Assembly: GCA_965243525.1 (NCBI GenBank)
Contig: OZ251568.1
Span: forward strand, 248,001 to 312,000
Direction: 5' to 3'
DNA: 64,000 nt
DNA from: WTKD01 sp965243525
Lineage (GTDB): Bacteria; Spirochaetota; Spirochaetia; WTKD01
The notes beneath the pieces are model-generated. The model did not search any database. It worked only from the letters and a program-made list of their open reading frames with translations, and was not told the DNA's origin. The translations under genes were made by a program, and so were the position numbers. Below are positions 34,720 to 43,726 of the stretch, in pieces; the stretch's first letter is position 1, and every line of letters begins with the position of its first letter.

Positions 34720-35541
34720 TTATCCCCGCGGGGCATATTGTGGATCGACGTAGCGATCATTTTTCCACACCGAAAAATACAATTGCGGTTCTTCTGCTTG
34801 GACTGTCTTCACAACAACCCCAAGTGCACTCCCCGATTCTATCGATTCACCAACGCGAACGATGGGATTATCAAGTCCTGCATACACATAGACATAGCCA
34901 TTCTTATGCTGCACAAAGATGATGTTTCCAAAAACAGCATGGGCACCAACATAGGTTACCGTTCCTCCCGCAACTGCAACTCCCTCGCTGCCTGCATTAG
35001 TTGCAATCGACACCCCTGGGAACTTCCCTGACAATTCACGAACAGTTCCCTGAACTGGCCACCGCAGAGCGCCTGCATTGTCGATGGTTTGTTGATATCC
35101 CGTTTCGGAGAATCCTGCATTGGTGGTGAGCAAATCACCCATTGAAGTATCACCTTGATCAATAGCCTGTGGGATGCGTAAGGCCATGCCTACACGAATA
35201 TGCGTATTGGAGAGATCGTTTAGCTGCTGTAGTTCAACCAAACTGACTGCAAACCGTCGAGCAATTGAATAGAGCGTATCTCCTTTTTGCACATGGTAGG
35301 TGGAAAATGCTCCTTGTGATGTTCCCCCAGAGCCCTGTGGAATTTGTATATTCTGTCCTATGCTCAACGCATGGATATCGATTCCTGGATTTTCAGAAAC
35401 AATGTTTGCAACGTCTACATCAAATCTTCGCGCAATGCTATACAGGGTGTCTCCTTGCCGAATGGTATAGGGTTCAGCATAAATTCCTAGGGAAAAGGTA
35501 ATACAGACAAGAACGAGTGCAAAATGTTTTGATGAAGACAT
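34720..35541 (-). CDS. LysM protein with degenerate M23 domain
   Basis: The 273-residue secreted protein has a signal peptide ending YAEPYT. Two LysM domains bind peptidoglycan (about 24-70, YTIRQGDTLYSIARRFDV; 81-126, YHVQKGDTLYSIARRFAV). Residues 155-270 have the LytM/M23 fold (ALRWPVQGTV, GVAVAGGTVTYVG, NIIFVQHKNGYVYVYAGL) but lack the zinc ligands: the usual HxxxD and YxHL are replaced, the latter by VYAGL. This makes it an EnvC/NlpD-like amidase activator or scaffold, not a peptidase. A TTGCTG-N16-TACAAT promoter lies about 45-80 bases upstream. Confidence 0.83.
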   Translation of the reverse strand: MSSSKHFALVLVCITFSLGIYAEPYTIRQGDTLYSIARRFDVDVANIVSENPGIDIHALSIGQNIQIPQGSGGTSQGAFSTYHVQKGDTLYSIARRFAVSLVELQQLNDLSNTHIRVGMALRIPQAIDQGDTSMGDLLTTNAGFSETGYQQTIDNAGALRWPVQGTVRELSGKFPGVSIATNAGSEGVAVAGGTVTYVGAHAVFGNIIFVQHKNGYVYVYAGLDNPIVRVGESIESGSALGVVVKTVQAEEPQLYFSVWKNDRYVDPQYAPRG

Positions 35542-35701
35542 ACATTGTTATTTTCGGCAAGTGCATTGTCTCTTCTTTATTGTACACCGAGATAAATCTA
35601 CAGCAATGATATAGGGGTGAAGGCTCATATAAGCTATAAGAAGACCGATATATAGATATCTATACTATTACATTTTATCTGGTATAGAATTAGTAGCGCA
35701 A

Positions 35702-37015
35702 ATGAACATAAAAAATAGACAGTGGTTGACTACCTGTACATGCGTGATCATTCTTTTTTTCCTGCTATCCTGCCAAACAACGCAGACAGTAGTGGATGTG
35801 GAGAATCCAGAGAATACGTCTGCCATTCCTGTCGAAACAAAACCACAAGAAAATCTGGCTCTTTTGCCTGGTCTGCCAGCAGTGCTTGTTGAGGCAGCAG
35901 GGCAAATTATCTCCCAGCATAGCATTGATTTTGAAACATTGCAAAAACTTACAAAAGAGAGCGTGTCCTCGCCTATTGCTGATGACGATTTCAAGCTCCT
36001 CCACCTCTATGCAATGCGCGGAAATGATCTCAACGATCTTTTGACCTTGATTTCACTCGATGAGAATCCCTTCGCACCAGAATCATTGTATGGAGCAAGC
36101 CCACTGCATCTTGCTGCTTGGCAAAACAAGAACCCAAAAATCATTGAAGTCTTGCTCCGAAGCGGTCATCCATTGGATGCCCTCGATGCGTACGGCGATA
36201 CCCCACTTCATTGGGCAACACGCAGCAATGCTGAAACCGAAATAACCATGCAACTCATCAATGCGGGGTTTAACCCTGCCTATCTTGATAAAGATCTCAA
36301 TTCTTCAGTGCATCTCGCCATCCTCTACAATAAAAATCCGACAGGTGTTCTTTTAGCACTCCTAAAGGCCGGTGTATCACCTGATGGATATACTCCACAG
36401 GGATTTCAGCCCATTCATCTTGTCTCCTATCGATCAGACCAAGTTCCTGAACTCCTTGATGTATTGCTTTCTTATGAAGTGCCTATCGACGCCTTGTCTA
36501 TAAAACTAGGAGAGACCGCCTTGCACATTGCAGCGGGGCGGACATCAGCACAAACGGTGCGCTATCTGCTCAATCGAGGCGCTAATCCAAACATGGTAGA
36601 TAGTAATGGGTACACCGCCTTGCACAAAGCAGCTCGCTCGAACTCCGACCCAGAGGTGATTGATGTCTTGAGTCGTGCCTATGCCAACATCGACCTGCAA
36701 GAGCCACTGTACAACTCGACACCGCTACACCTTGCCGCCTCACATAATACAAACCCTGCAATACTCAGAAGCCTCGTTGCCCACGGCGCAGCCGTAAACG
36801 CACAAGATAACAGAGGTGAGACGCCCCTGCATTTGGCAATTTCGTATAGCAAAAATTCGATTCCCATTATAGAAACGCTCCTTGCCTTAGGGGCAGACCC
36901 TTTTGTCGTGAATGATGCAAATGTCAGTGCTGCAGACTTGATCGCTGAAGATCCCCTTTTGTATTTTTTCAATGACACCATACAAGCAAAAAGAGAATCA
37001 GGTCATGCTAACTAA
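35702..37015 (+). CDS. Ankyrin-repeat lipoprotein 1
   Basis: The 437-residue lipoprotein has lipobox LLSC (SCQTTQ). After a linker and a helical region, about nine ankyrin repeats fill residues 125-425, with consensus PLHLAAxxNxNPxIIExLLxxGAxxNAxDxxGxT. The recurring N-(K/T)-NP in the first helix loop is a local signature. It is anchored at the envelope, presumably for protein binding. No Shine-Dalgarno sequence precedes the ATG. It overlaps the next ankyrin gene. Confidence 0.85.
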   Translation: MNIKNRQWLTTCTCVIILFFLLSCQTTQTVVDVENPENTSAIPVETKPQENLALLPGLPAVLVEAAGQIISQHSIDFETLQKLTKESVSSPIADDDFKLLHLYAMRGNDLNDLLTLISLDENPFAPESLYGASPLHLAAWQNKNPKIIEVLLRSGHPLDALDAYGDTPLHWATRSNAETEITMQLINAGFNPAYLDKDLNSSVHLAILYNKNPTGVLLALLKAGVSPDGYTPQGFQPIHLVSYRSDQVPELLDVLLSYEVPIDALSIKLGETALHIAAGRTSAQTVRYLLNRGANPNMVDSNGYTALHKAARSNSDPEVIDVLSRAYANIDLQEPLYNSTPLHLAASHNTNPAILRSLVAHGAAVNAQDNRGETPLHLAISYSKNSIPIIETLLALGADPFVVNDANVSAADLIAEDPLLYFFNDTIQAKRESGHAN

Positions 37016-38630
37016 GAGGTTAATCGTCCTCTATACCCATTTACTTCTCTGCGCCCTACTCTTTCTGGTTGCAAATGCCTGCACCACATCCTCGTATATT
37101 TCTTCTGAATCAGCAGAAACTCGCCATCTTCGCAAACTGATCCTTGAAAATCCTGATGTATCAGAATTGCGGATGCTATTGTTGATTGATGGAGGTCTCG
37201 ACCCCCTAGAAGAGAACAAGGAGGGAGAGGCGCTTTTGTTCCATGTGGCGAAAAATATTAAAAACTACGATGCCTTTGTGACTCTTATCGAAGAATCCAA
37301 TGTCGATTTATTGTTGGCAGACGATGTTGAATACAATGTGTTTCACTATTCGGCACGACATAACCCACACTTGGAGTTTATTCAATCCCTCGACAAAGGG
37401 TTTCCAGATGAACCGAAGATTGCCCCGGGGAACAATTCTCCCGCTCACCTCGCCGCACAGGGAAACTCAATTGAAATAATCGATTATTTCATCAGTCAAG
37501 GGTATTCCCTAAATGCAACCAACGATTTGCAGGAGACCCCCCTGCACACTGCCATACGGAACGCACAACCGCTTGAAGTTGTAGAATTTCTTGAGGAAAA
37601 AGGTGCTGATCCCAACGCACAAGACATAAACAACAACTCAATTCTCCATTTTGCTGCACAAAGTGATTCTTCTGAACTGGTTAATTATGCTCTGACAAAG
37701 GACATCGATCCGACGATGGAAAACAACGACGGACAAACTGCATTGGAGGTTGCTGCACGAGAATCGAAATCTCCTGATTTTTTGCGGCATTTATTCACTA
37801 TTGTTAACTATGTTGCTCCCGATCAACAAAATGACGTAGAACGCGAGATCTTGCAGGATCGATTCGGTCCAGAAGTTGCCAATACTATTTTGGAACCCGA
37901 TGAACAACTTTTGGGAATCTATCGCGAAATAAGCCTTGCTCGCAATATCAATGCACAGTCAGAGAACGGTGACACCCCTCCGGTAATAACCGCTGAAGCC
38001 AGTGATACCGTAGCTTCGGTGCCTCCCCCTGATCTCGATATCGATCAACTTGGTACTGATTCCGAAGAAATTCTTGCAAACAGTGGTGAAGAAAATACCT
38101 CTGCAGAACCTGATGACACCTTTGAATCGTATCCTATCGGACTTGCACAGCTCTATGCTTATTTTGTATCGGGAAGGCTGCAAACGCTAAGGTTGCCAGA
38201 AGAATTAAACGCGCTCTTAGATCAAATACCCTATGAAACAGTATCCTTCAACGATACGCCATTGATCTTTTATGCGATACGGAACAACGATATGCGTGCA
38301 TTGGAGATCTTAACAGAGCGGGGTGCTTCTTTGTTAGATAGAAATTATTATGGTGAGACCGTGTTGCACTGGGCTGCGATGTATTCAGATGATTTAGAGC
38401 TCGTAACCTTTCTTCTTGAACGAGTTCCAGAGCTATTGTATGAGCCTGAATACCTTGTCGAAAACCTGCCTGCTCATTATGCTGCTGAGTTTGCACCGCT
38501 TCCAATTTTTCTTGCACTTGAACAGGCAGGCGAAACGATCAATGAACCAAATGCTCTTGGACAAACGCCCCGCCTGCTGTTGCAAAGAAATCGAAATGCT
38601 TTTAACGCAGTATCGATCTGGAATTATTAA
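37005..38630 (+). CDS. Ankyrin-repeat lipoprotein 2
   Basis: ATG 37005 (MLTKRLIV) is preferred over the longer frame because it leads directly into a signal with lipobox VANAC; 541 residues result. Ankyrin repeats lie at about 90-290 and 400-530 (e.g. SPAHLAAQGNSIEIIDYFISQG, ETPLHTAIRNAQPLEVVEFLEEKGADPNAQD), split by an acidic low-complexity linker (VASVPPPDLDIDQLGTDSEE region). It overlaps the first ankyrin gene by 11 bases, so the two are cotranscribed. Its 3' end overlaps that of the convergent purine permease by four bases. Confidence 0.85.
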   Translation: MLTKRLIVLYTHLLLCALLFLVANACTTSSYISSESAETRHLRKLILENPDVSELRMLLLIDGGLDPLEENKEGEALLFHVAKNIKNYDAFVTLIEESNVDLLLADDVEYNVFHYSARHNPHLEFIQSLDKGFPDEPKIAPGNNSPAHLAAQGNSIEIIDYFISQGYSLNATNDLQETPLHTAIRNAQPLEVVEFLEEKGADPNAQDINNNSILHFAAQSDSSELVNYALTKDIDPTMENNDGQTALEVAARESKSPDFLRHLFTIVNYVAPDQQNDVEREILQDRFGPEVANTILEPDEQLLGIYREISLARNINAQSENGDTPPVITAEASDTVASVPPPDLDIDQLGTDSEEILANSGEENTSAEPDDTFESYPIGLAQLYAYFVSGRLQTLRLPEELNALLDQIPYETVSFNDTPLIFYAIRNNDMRALEILTERGASLLDRNYYGETVLHWAAMYSDDLELVTFLLERVPELLYEPEYLVENLPAHYAAEFAPLPIFLALEQAGETINEPNALGQTPRLLLQRNRNAFNAVSIWNY

Positions 38631-39961
38631 CCAAGAAAATAAATAGGAATTAATACCAGGTTTGTTATCCACAGCAAGGGGTGAATTTCTTTGAATTTTC
38701 CCTGCACTAGCATCACGAGGTGATAGGACAGCAAGCCCCATATGATTCCCTGGGTAATGCTATAGGTCAGCGGAATCAACAATATAGTCAAAAAACACGG
38801 CAAGGCAATTTCATACGAATTCCAATCGATGTGTTGTATGTTCTTCATCATGAAAATACCGACCAACACGAGAATTGGTGCAACTGCAAGGGTTGGAACC
38901 AAGGAAATCAACGGACTGAAGAATAAAAAGGGAAGAAACAAAACTCCGCAGATGATTGCTGTCCACCCGTTTTTTCCGCCTTCTTTGATGCCGGTTGCGC
39001 TTTCGAGGTATACGGTGGCACTTGAGGTTCCAAACATACCTGACAAGGTGGTTGCGATGCCGTCAACAAGCAGGGCCTGGTTGATGTTTTTAGGACGCTT
39101 CGTTTGCGGATCAATGAACCCTGCTGATTCGCTGAGCCCAACAAAGGTGGCGATGCTATCAAAGAGGTCGGTGAACAAGAGCGTAAAAACCGGCACAATC
39201 AAGCTGAACTTCAAAATTCCTGAAAAATCCATCTGCCAGAATCCTGAAAAATCAGGAAGTGCCAACAAAGATCCTGGAAACTGCGCCGAAACACCAGGAA
39301 AGCTCACCAAGCCGAATCGTGAAAGCAGCATGAGAATACCTGAGTTCGCGATGATTCCGATGAGCAATGCCCCCTTCACCTTCTTGTGCAGCAAGAGCGC
39401 AATCAAAGCAACCGACAGAAAGAAAAAGATGGTGCTTGGCTGAACGCCGCCAAATTGCACAACGGTGTTGGGATTGCCCGCGATCACTCCCGCCCATTGC
39501 AATCCAATATGAGCAATGAACAAGCCAATGCCCGCGCTAATCGCAAGACGGAGCGAACGAGGAATCATGTCGAAGACGTATTGCCGCACGCGCACGATAG
39601 ACAAGACGATGAAGATTATTCCCGAGATAAACACCGCTGCAAGCGCACTCTGCCACGACAACCCGGAACCAAGCACCAAGGAAAATGCAAAGAAGGAGTT
39701 GATCCCCATTCCTGGAGCCAAAGCAAAGGGAAGTTTTGCCCACAATCCCATGAGGATGCAGGAGATGCTGGAAACAAGGATGGTCGCAGTGAGCACCGCC
39801 GATGCGGGGATTCCTGCATTAGACAATATTATTGGGTTGACAATAATTATGTAAGAAACCGAAAGAAATGTCACAATTCCTGCCCGAAGTTCGGAAAGTG
39901 AAAACACTCCTTTGTGATCTGTTATGGTGGATATATTTTTTTGTTTCGCCATACTAATCAT
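38627..39961 (-). CDS. NCS2-family purine permease, AzgA type
   Basis: The 444-residue inner-membrane protein belongs to the AzgA/PbuG branch: LRAGIVTFLSVSYIIIVNP, GMGINSFFAF, the family's TDLFDSIATFVGLSE segment and GTSSATVYLESATGIKEGGKNG. About 12-14 helices. It is predicted to import adenine, guanine or hypoxanthine. ATG 39961 and ATG 39952 (MAKQKN) are both possible starts; neither has a clear Shine-Dalgarno sequence. I looked for a purine riboswitch upstream and found none. Confidence 0.9.
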   Translation of the reverse strand: MISMAKQKNISTITDHKGVFSLSELRAGIVTFLSVSYIIIVNPIILSNAGIPASAVLTATILVSSISCILMGLWAKLPFALAPGMGINSFFAFSLVLGSGLSWQSALAAVFISGIIFIVLSIVRVRQYVFDMIPRSLRLAISAGIGLFIAHIGLQWAGVIAGNPNTVVQFGGVQPSTIFFFLSVALIALLLHKKVKGALLIGIIANSGILMLLSRFGLVSFPGVSAQFPGSLLALPDFSGFWQMDFSGILKFSLIVPVFTLLFTDLFDSIATFVGLSESAGFIDPQTKRPKNINQALLVDGIATTLSGMFGTSSATVYLESATGIKEGGKNGWTAIICGVLFLPFLFFSPLISLVPTLAVAPILVLVGIFMMKNIQHIDWNSYEIALPCFLTILLIPLTYSITQGIIWGLLSYHLVMLVQGKFKEIHPLLWITNLVLIPIYFLG

Positions 39962-40315
39962 ACAATGGTATGGTCAAATGTTTCAACAATACTGCTGTAA
40001 AATTTTACGTATACGCAATTTTTTTATTCACTTTTGATGACAAATCATAATCATGATTATACCACCAGGGCCAATTACTTTCTGTTTGATTATTTCAGGA
40101 TTAAAACTCTAGCTCTTTTGAAGAGCTGGCCGGTTAACATCTAAAAAAGCAAGCGGAAATTAAGTTATTTTCAATTTTTGCTTCAAGAAAATAGTATTAT
40201 TTTCAATGTTTTCGAAAAAAAAGAAACTGCCTATATCTAATAGAAGTATTTTATAGTTTTCCAGTTAGGCGCTGAAATATATACCTCTGATGGATAACCC
40301 TATCAGCACTCTCGC
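39962..40315. other. Gene-free AT-rich region with several palindromes
   Basis: No coding frame is credible here. On the permease side lie GTAAAATTTTAC (39997-40008), CGTATACG (40008-40015) and the 14-bp perfect palindrome ATAATCATGATTAT (40047-40060), which could be operators of the purine permease. AGCTCT-TTTGA-AGAGCT near 40110-40127 is a hairpin followed by GGCCGG. At the tctA end, TAGGCG (40266-40271) pairs with CGCCTA (40313-40318), with an inner stem, and may act as terminator. Confidence 0.5.
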
Positions 40316-41857
40316 CTAGCGTTTCTCAGAGAGGCTCTTGTCTGCGCGTGTTGCTGGTCTGAATCGTGCGATTGTGGGGTGAATAAGCGGAATCAATACC
40401 AACACAATTGTTATGATCAACAATGTCAGTGTGATGGGTCGCTCCCAGAGAAAAGAAAAGGATCCATCGTTGATTCTCAAAGCTCTTCGCAGGTTTTCCT
40501 CGATCATTCCCCCAAGCACAAACCCTAGTATGAGTGGCGGCATCGGAAAATCAAGGAGACGTAGCACCAAGGCAAAGGCTGCAAAACCAATCATTAGGTA
40601 CATGTCGAATATATTGAAGGAAATCAGATAGATACCGATGAGCGAGAAAAAGAGGATGAGCGGAGAAAGGTATTTTCGGGGTATGGTAAGTAATTTTGCA
40701 ATATAGGGGATCAAGGGAAGGTTTAAGACAAGCAGGATGATGTTCCCAATATACATCGAGATGATCACCGACCAGAATATCGCAGGGTTATCGATGTAGA
40801 GGCGCGGTCCTGGTTGAACCCCCAGCGAAATGAGTGCCCCCAGCATCACGGCGGTCGTTCCTGATCCGGGGATGCCAAGCGTGAGAAGTGGAACAAAGGA
40901 TCCTGAAGATGCAGCGTTGTTCGCCGTTTCTGGAGCTGCAAGTCCGCGAAGGCTTCCTTTCCCAAACTCTTTTTGGGCTGATTTCTTTGCGATGCTTCGC
41001 TCAAACCCATAGGCAAGAAAACTCGCGATGGTTGCTCCTGCACCAGGCAGCACGCCCACGAGAAATCCCAGAATTGAAGATCGGCCCATCGTTGGCGCGA
41101 TCTCTTTCACTTCCTTTTTTGAGAGGCGCAATTTGTCCATTCGTTGCTTCACCGCAGACTTTTGGCCCTCGTTGAGGTCCTCGCCCTTGAGGATGTTCAA
41201 CAGCGCTTCTCCAATGGCGAAGGTTGCCATTGCAATCAACAAAAAACTGATGCCATCGACCAGGTGAATATTCCCAAAGACAAAACGCTGCACGCCGGTC
41301 GAAAGGTCGGTGCCGATGGTTGAGAGCATGATTCCGAATATGGTCATCAGAATCGATTTGAGAAAGTTCCCCCGCGATGAAAATGCTGCAACAGCAGTCA
41401 ATCCCATAACCATCAATGCAAAATAATCCGCCGATTGAAAACTGGTTGCAACTCGAGTGAGCGCCGGTGCTGCAATCAACAACAAAATCGCCCCAACGGT
41501 GCCTCCGAAAAAAGAACAATATGCCGCAGTTGCAAGTGCCTTTCCAGGAAATCCCTTTTTTGCCAGTGGATACCCATCAAAGGCAGTGGCAACAGTGCCC
41601 GCAACCCCCGGTGCGTTGATGAGAATAGATGAGGTTGAACCACCAAAAATCGCACCATAATACACCCCCGCCATGAGGATGAGCCCCGATGAAGGTTCCA
41701 TCCCAAATGTGATGGGAATCATAAGTGCAATCGCAGTGATGGGGCCAAGGCCGGGCAAGAGCCCAATAAAAGTTCCTGCAATACAACCCACCATGACCAT
41801 GAGGAGGTTAAAGGGCGTAAACGCAGTTGAAATGCCGGAGAGAATACCTTCTAACAT
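40316..41857 (-). CDS. tctA: TctA-type large membrane subunit of a tripartite carboxylate transporter
   Basis: The 513-residue protein has about 11-12 helices. TctA signatures are GTFIGLLPGLGPITAIALMIPITFGM near the start, GSTSSILINAPGVAGTVATAFDGYPLAKKG, and the repeat-like GVLPGAGATIASFLAYGFER and GIPGSGTTAVMLGAL. It forms the Na+- or H+-coupled channel of the TTT family for tricarboxylates or similar acids. AGGA lies eight bases before the ATG. It is the last gene of tctC-tctB-tctA. Confidence 0.92.
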   Translation of the reverse strand: MLEGILSGISTAFTPFNLLMVMVGCIAGTFIGLLPGLGPITAIALMIPITFGMEPSSGLILMAGVYYGAIFGGSTSSILINAPGVAGTVATAFDGYPLAKKGFPGKALATAAYCSFFGGTVGAILLLIAAPALTRVATSFQSADYFALMVMGLTAVAAFSSRGNFLKSILMTIFGIMLSTIGTDLSTGVQRFVFGNIHLVDGISFLLIAMATFAIGEALLNILKGEDLNEGQKSAVKQRMDKLRLSKKEVKEIAPTMGRSSILGFLVGVLPGAGATIASFLAYGFERSIAKKSAQKEFGKGSLRGLAAPETANNAASSGSFVPLLTLGIPGSGTTAVMLGALISLGVQPGPRLYIDNPAIFWSVIISMYIGNIILLVLNLPLIPYIAKLLTIPRKYLSPLILFFSLIGIYLISFNIFDMYLMIGFAAFALVLRLLDFPMPPLILGFVLGGMIEENLRRALRINDGSFSFLWERPITLTLLIITIVLVLIPLIHPTIARFRPATRADKSLSEKR

Positions 41858-41885
41858 ATAAGAATTCCTGTTATTCGCTCGTACA

Positions 41886-42458
41886 TCATGAAAAAATCCG
41901 CCCTATGATGAATCCCCAAACAGAGCCAGGCGCAAGATAGATGTCAAGCAGTTGTGAAATGATGAGCCAAAACCCCATGACAATCGCCAAGGAGATTCCC
42001 AAAGTACGCAACACCCGTCGTTCTCCAAGAATGAAGGCACCCCCAAAGATGAATCCCGTTGTTGCAAGAATGAATCCTATCAAGGGAAAGAAAAACGCAT
42101 AGAGAGTCATCAACACAAGAAAAAGCCCAAGGGTTTTCCAATGCATTGTGGGTTTTTGTTCAGTTGGATCTGTAGTATTTGGTTCGGGGATTGTGTGTTC
42201 AGAGGTCGGTTCCTCTGTTATCGCGGTACTGTTCTTGGCATCTTGTTTTTTCTTCAGAATACCAATGCAAGCGATCAAAATAAGCAGCAACGAGCACCCT
42301 CCCCCGATGATACTCAACGTAAAAGGCAAGGTCCTCGCTGTAAATGCTTGCTCAGTTCCCACCACAAAGAGCTCTATAGAGGTCGCCCCAATGCCATACA
42401 AGATGGACAAAATGAGGAAGAGAATCCCTCCAATGAGCTGCTTCGTTGTGCGAAACAT
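41886..42458 (-). CDS. tctB: TctB-type small membrane subunit
   Basis: The 190-residue protein has four hydrophobic helices, the length and layout of TctB: two N-terminal, a polar linker (about 75-105, rich in Thr, Glu and Pro) and two C-terminal. The start lies eight bases after the tctC stop without a clear Shine-Dalgarno sequence, so translation is probably coupled. It associates with TctA in the membrane. Confidence 0.82.
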   Translation of the reverse strand: MFRTTKQLIGGILFLILSILYGIGATSIELFVVGTEQAFTARTLPFTLSIIGGGCSLLLILIACIGILKKKQDAKNSTAITEEPTSEHTIPEPNTTDPTEQKPTMHWKTLGLFLVLMTLYAFFFPLIGFILATTGFIFGGAFILGERRVLRTLGISLAIVMGFWLIISQLLDIYLAPGSVWGFIIGRIFS

Positions 42459-42466
42459 AGAAATGC

Positions 42467-43447
42467 TTAGTCTATGAATCCCAGCGTGCGCATGAGATCA
42501 CCAATTTCTTGTTCTTGTTCAAACAAAAAATCAACAAATGTATCCGCAGGCAAATAAGAATTCACCCAGCCATTTTTCTTGCGCATATCTTCCCATTCGG
42601 GAGTATCATACATAGCTTCAAAAACCATGTTGTATGCACTTACTTTTTCTGCTGGTGTATCAGGTGGTGCAAAAAATCCTCGCCAGTTTGCAAAGGTCAC
42701 ATCGTATCCCTGCTCGACAAGAGTTGGGGTATCTGCAGCTTCTGCAACACGCTCAGGTGCAGTGATAGCAAGAATTCTCACCTGGCCGGCGGCTTCTAAT
42801 CCCAATGCTTCTCCTAATCCCGTTGACAATAATTCTGTCTCGCCTGAAAGCAATGCAGCCATCGCATCACCACCTGCATCATAGGCAATATAGGCAACCG
42901 ATTTCGGATCGCCTCCTGATTTTTGAAAAGCAAGCGCTGCAACGATGTGGTCGAGGCTGCCCACTGCGGATCCTCCCGCGACTTTCACGTTTGCAGAATC
43001 AGCAAGAAAATCTTCCACGACCTGGTCCCATGCGGTATAGGGTGAATCAGCTTTCACGACAAATGCACCAAAATCGGCGATAACTCGCGCAACGGGGACA
43101 AGATCACGAAATGACTGTGGAAACACTGCTGAGAGTGATCGAGTGATAATCGGAGTCGAATTGACCATGAGGGTTTGTTTTGCCCTGTTCGATGCCTTTG
43201 TGCTGATAAGGTGTGCGATTGCAACGCCTCCACCACCACCAGACATGTTTTCATAGGATGCAGTCTCTATGAGCTCTGTTTCAGAAAGTACTGCACCGAC
43301 TCCTCTTGCGGTTGAATCCCATCCACCACCAGCTCCACCAGGAATAAGAAAATGGATTTCATTCAGTCCTTCAGATTCTGTGGTACCAGTTGCAAACAAC
43401 AGGGTTGCAGCAAGTAATATGCATAATATAAGTATGAGTTTTTTCAT
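42467..43447 (-). CDS. tctC: TctC-type periplasmic binding protein
   Basis: ATG 43447 (MKKLILI) with AAGGAGA five bases before it is the start; the longer frame to 43525 would overlap the promoter. The protein has 326 residues. A signal peptide ends LLFATGTTESEG. The tripartite-tricarboxylate-receptor fold is clear: FLIPGGAGGGWDSTARGVG (carboxylate-binding loop), VAGGSAVGSLDHIVAALAF, VRILAITAPERV and DTPTLVEQGYDV. The ligand is a di- or tricarboxylate or related acid and cannot be named from sequence. Confidence 0.9.
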   Translation of the reverse strand: MKKLILILCILLAATLLFATGTTESEGLNEIHFLIPGGAGGGWDSTARGVGAVLSETELIETASYENMSGGGGGVAIAHLISTKASNRAKQTLMVNSTPIITRSLSAVFPQSFRDLVPVARVIADFGAFVVKADSPYTAWDQVVEDFLADSANVKVAGGSAVGSLDHIVAALAFQKSGGDPKSVAYIAYDAGGDAMAALLSGETELLSTGLGEALGLEAAGQVRILAITAPERVAEAADTPTLVEQGYDVTFANWRGFFAPPDTPAEKVSAYNMVFEAMYDTPEWEDMRKKNGWVNSYLPADTFVDFLFEQEQEIGDLMRTLGFID

Positions 43448-43465
43448 ATAATTCTCCTTTTTTTC

Positions 43466-43515
43466 ATAATAGACTGCCTCTGACAGCCCTGTCAATAATC
43501 GGACTATGTCAGACA
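43466..43515 (-). promoter_or_regulatory. tctCBA promoter with overlapping palindromes
   Basis: TTGACA (43495-43490), 18 bases, TATTAT (43471-43466). The perfect palindrome TGACAG-CC-CTGTCA (43481-43494) overlaps the -35 element, and a second palindrome TGTC-A-GACA lies at 43507-43515. The pair looks like the operator set of a dimeric repressor, for example of the GntR kind; no such regulator gene is adjacent. Confidence 0.65.
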
Positions 43516-43686
43516 AATCGGTCAAGAATTACAGCATAGCGATATCACCATAGAAATCTGTATGGCCGGTGTCTCAATTGCGAAATCCTATCAGTCAAGT
43601 GCATTAGACACGTATCCATACATGCACAACATTCCATGGCCGGCATCCTAAATCGTGATATATCATCAACAAATGTACCCCTGATC

Positions 43687-43715
43687 TATACACCACCCCA
43701 GCGCCTTTCTATAAT
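43687..43715 (+). promoter_or_regulatory. Promoter of the RarD-type gene
   Basis: TATACA (43687-43692), 17 bases, TATAAT (43710-43715), then 11 bases to ATG 43727. Another promoter that would yield an almost leaderless mRNA. Confidence 0.5.
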
Positions 43716-43726
43716 AGTCCATGCCA

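Noticed and set aside
39962..40080. Purine riboswitch upstream of the NCS2 permease
   Set aside because: None of the conserved junction or loop sequences of the purine aptamer could be found on the minus strand.
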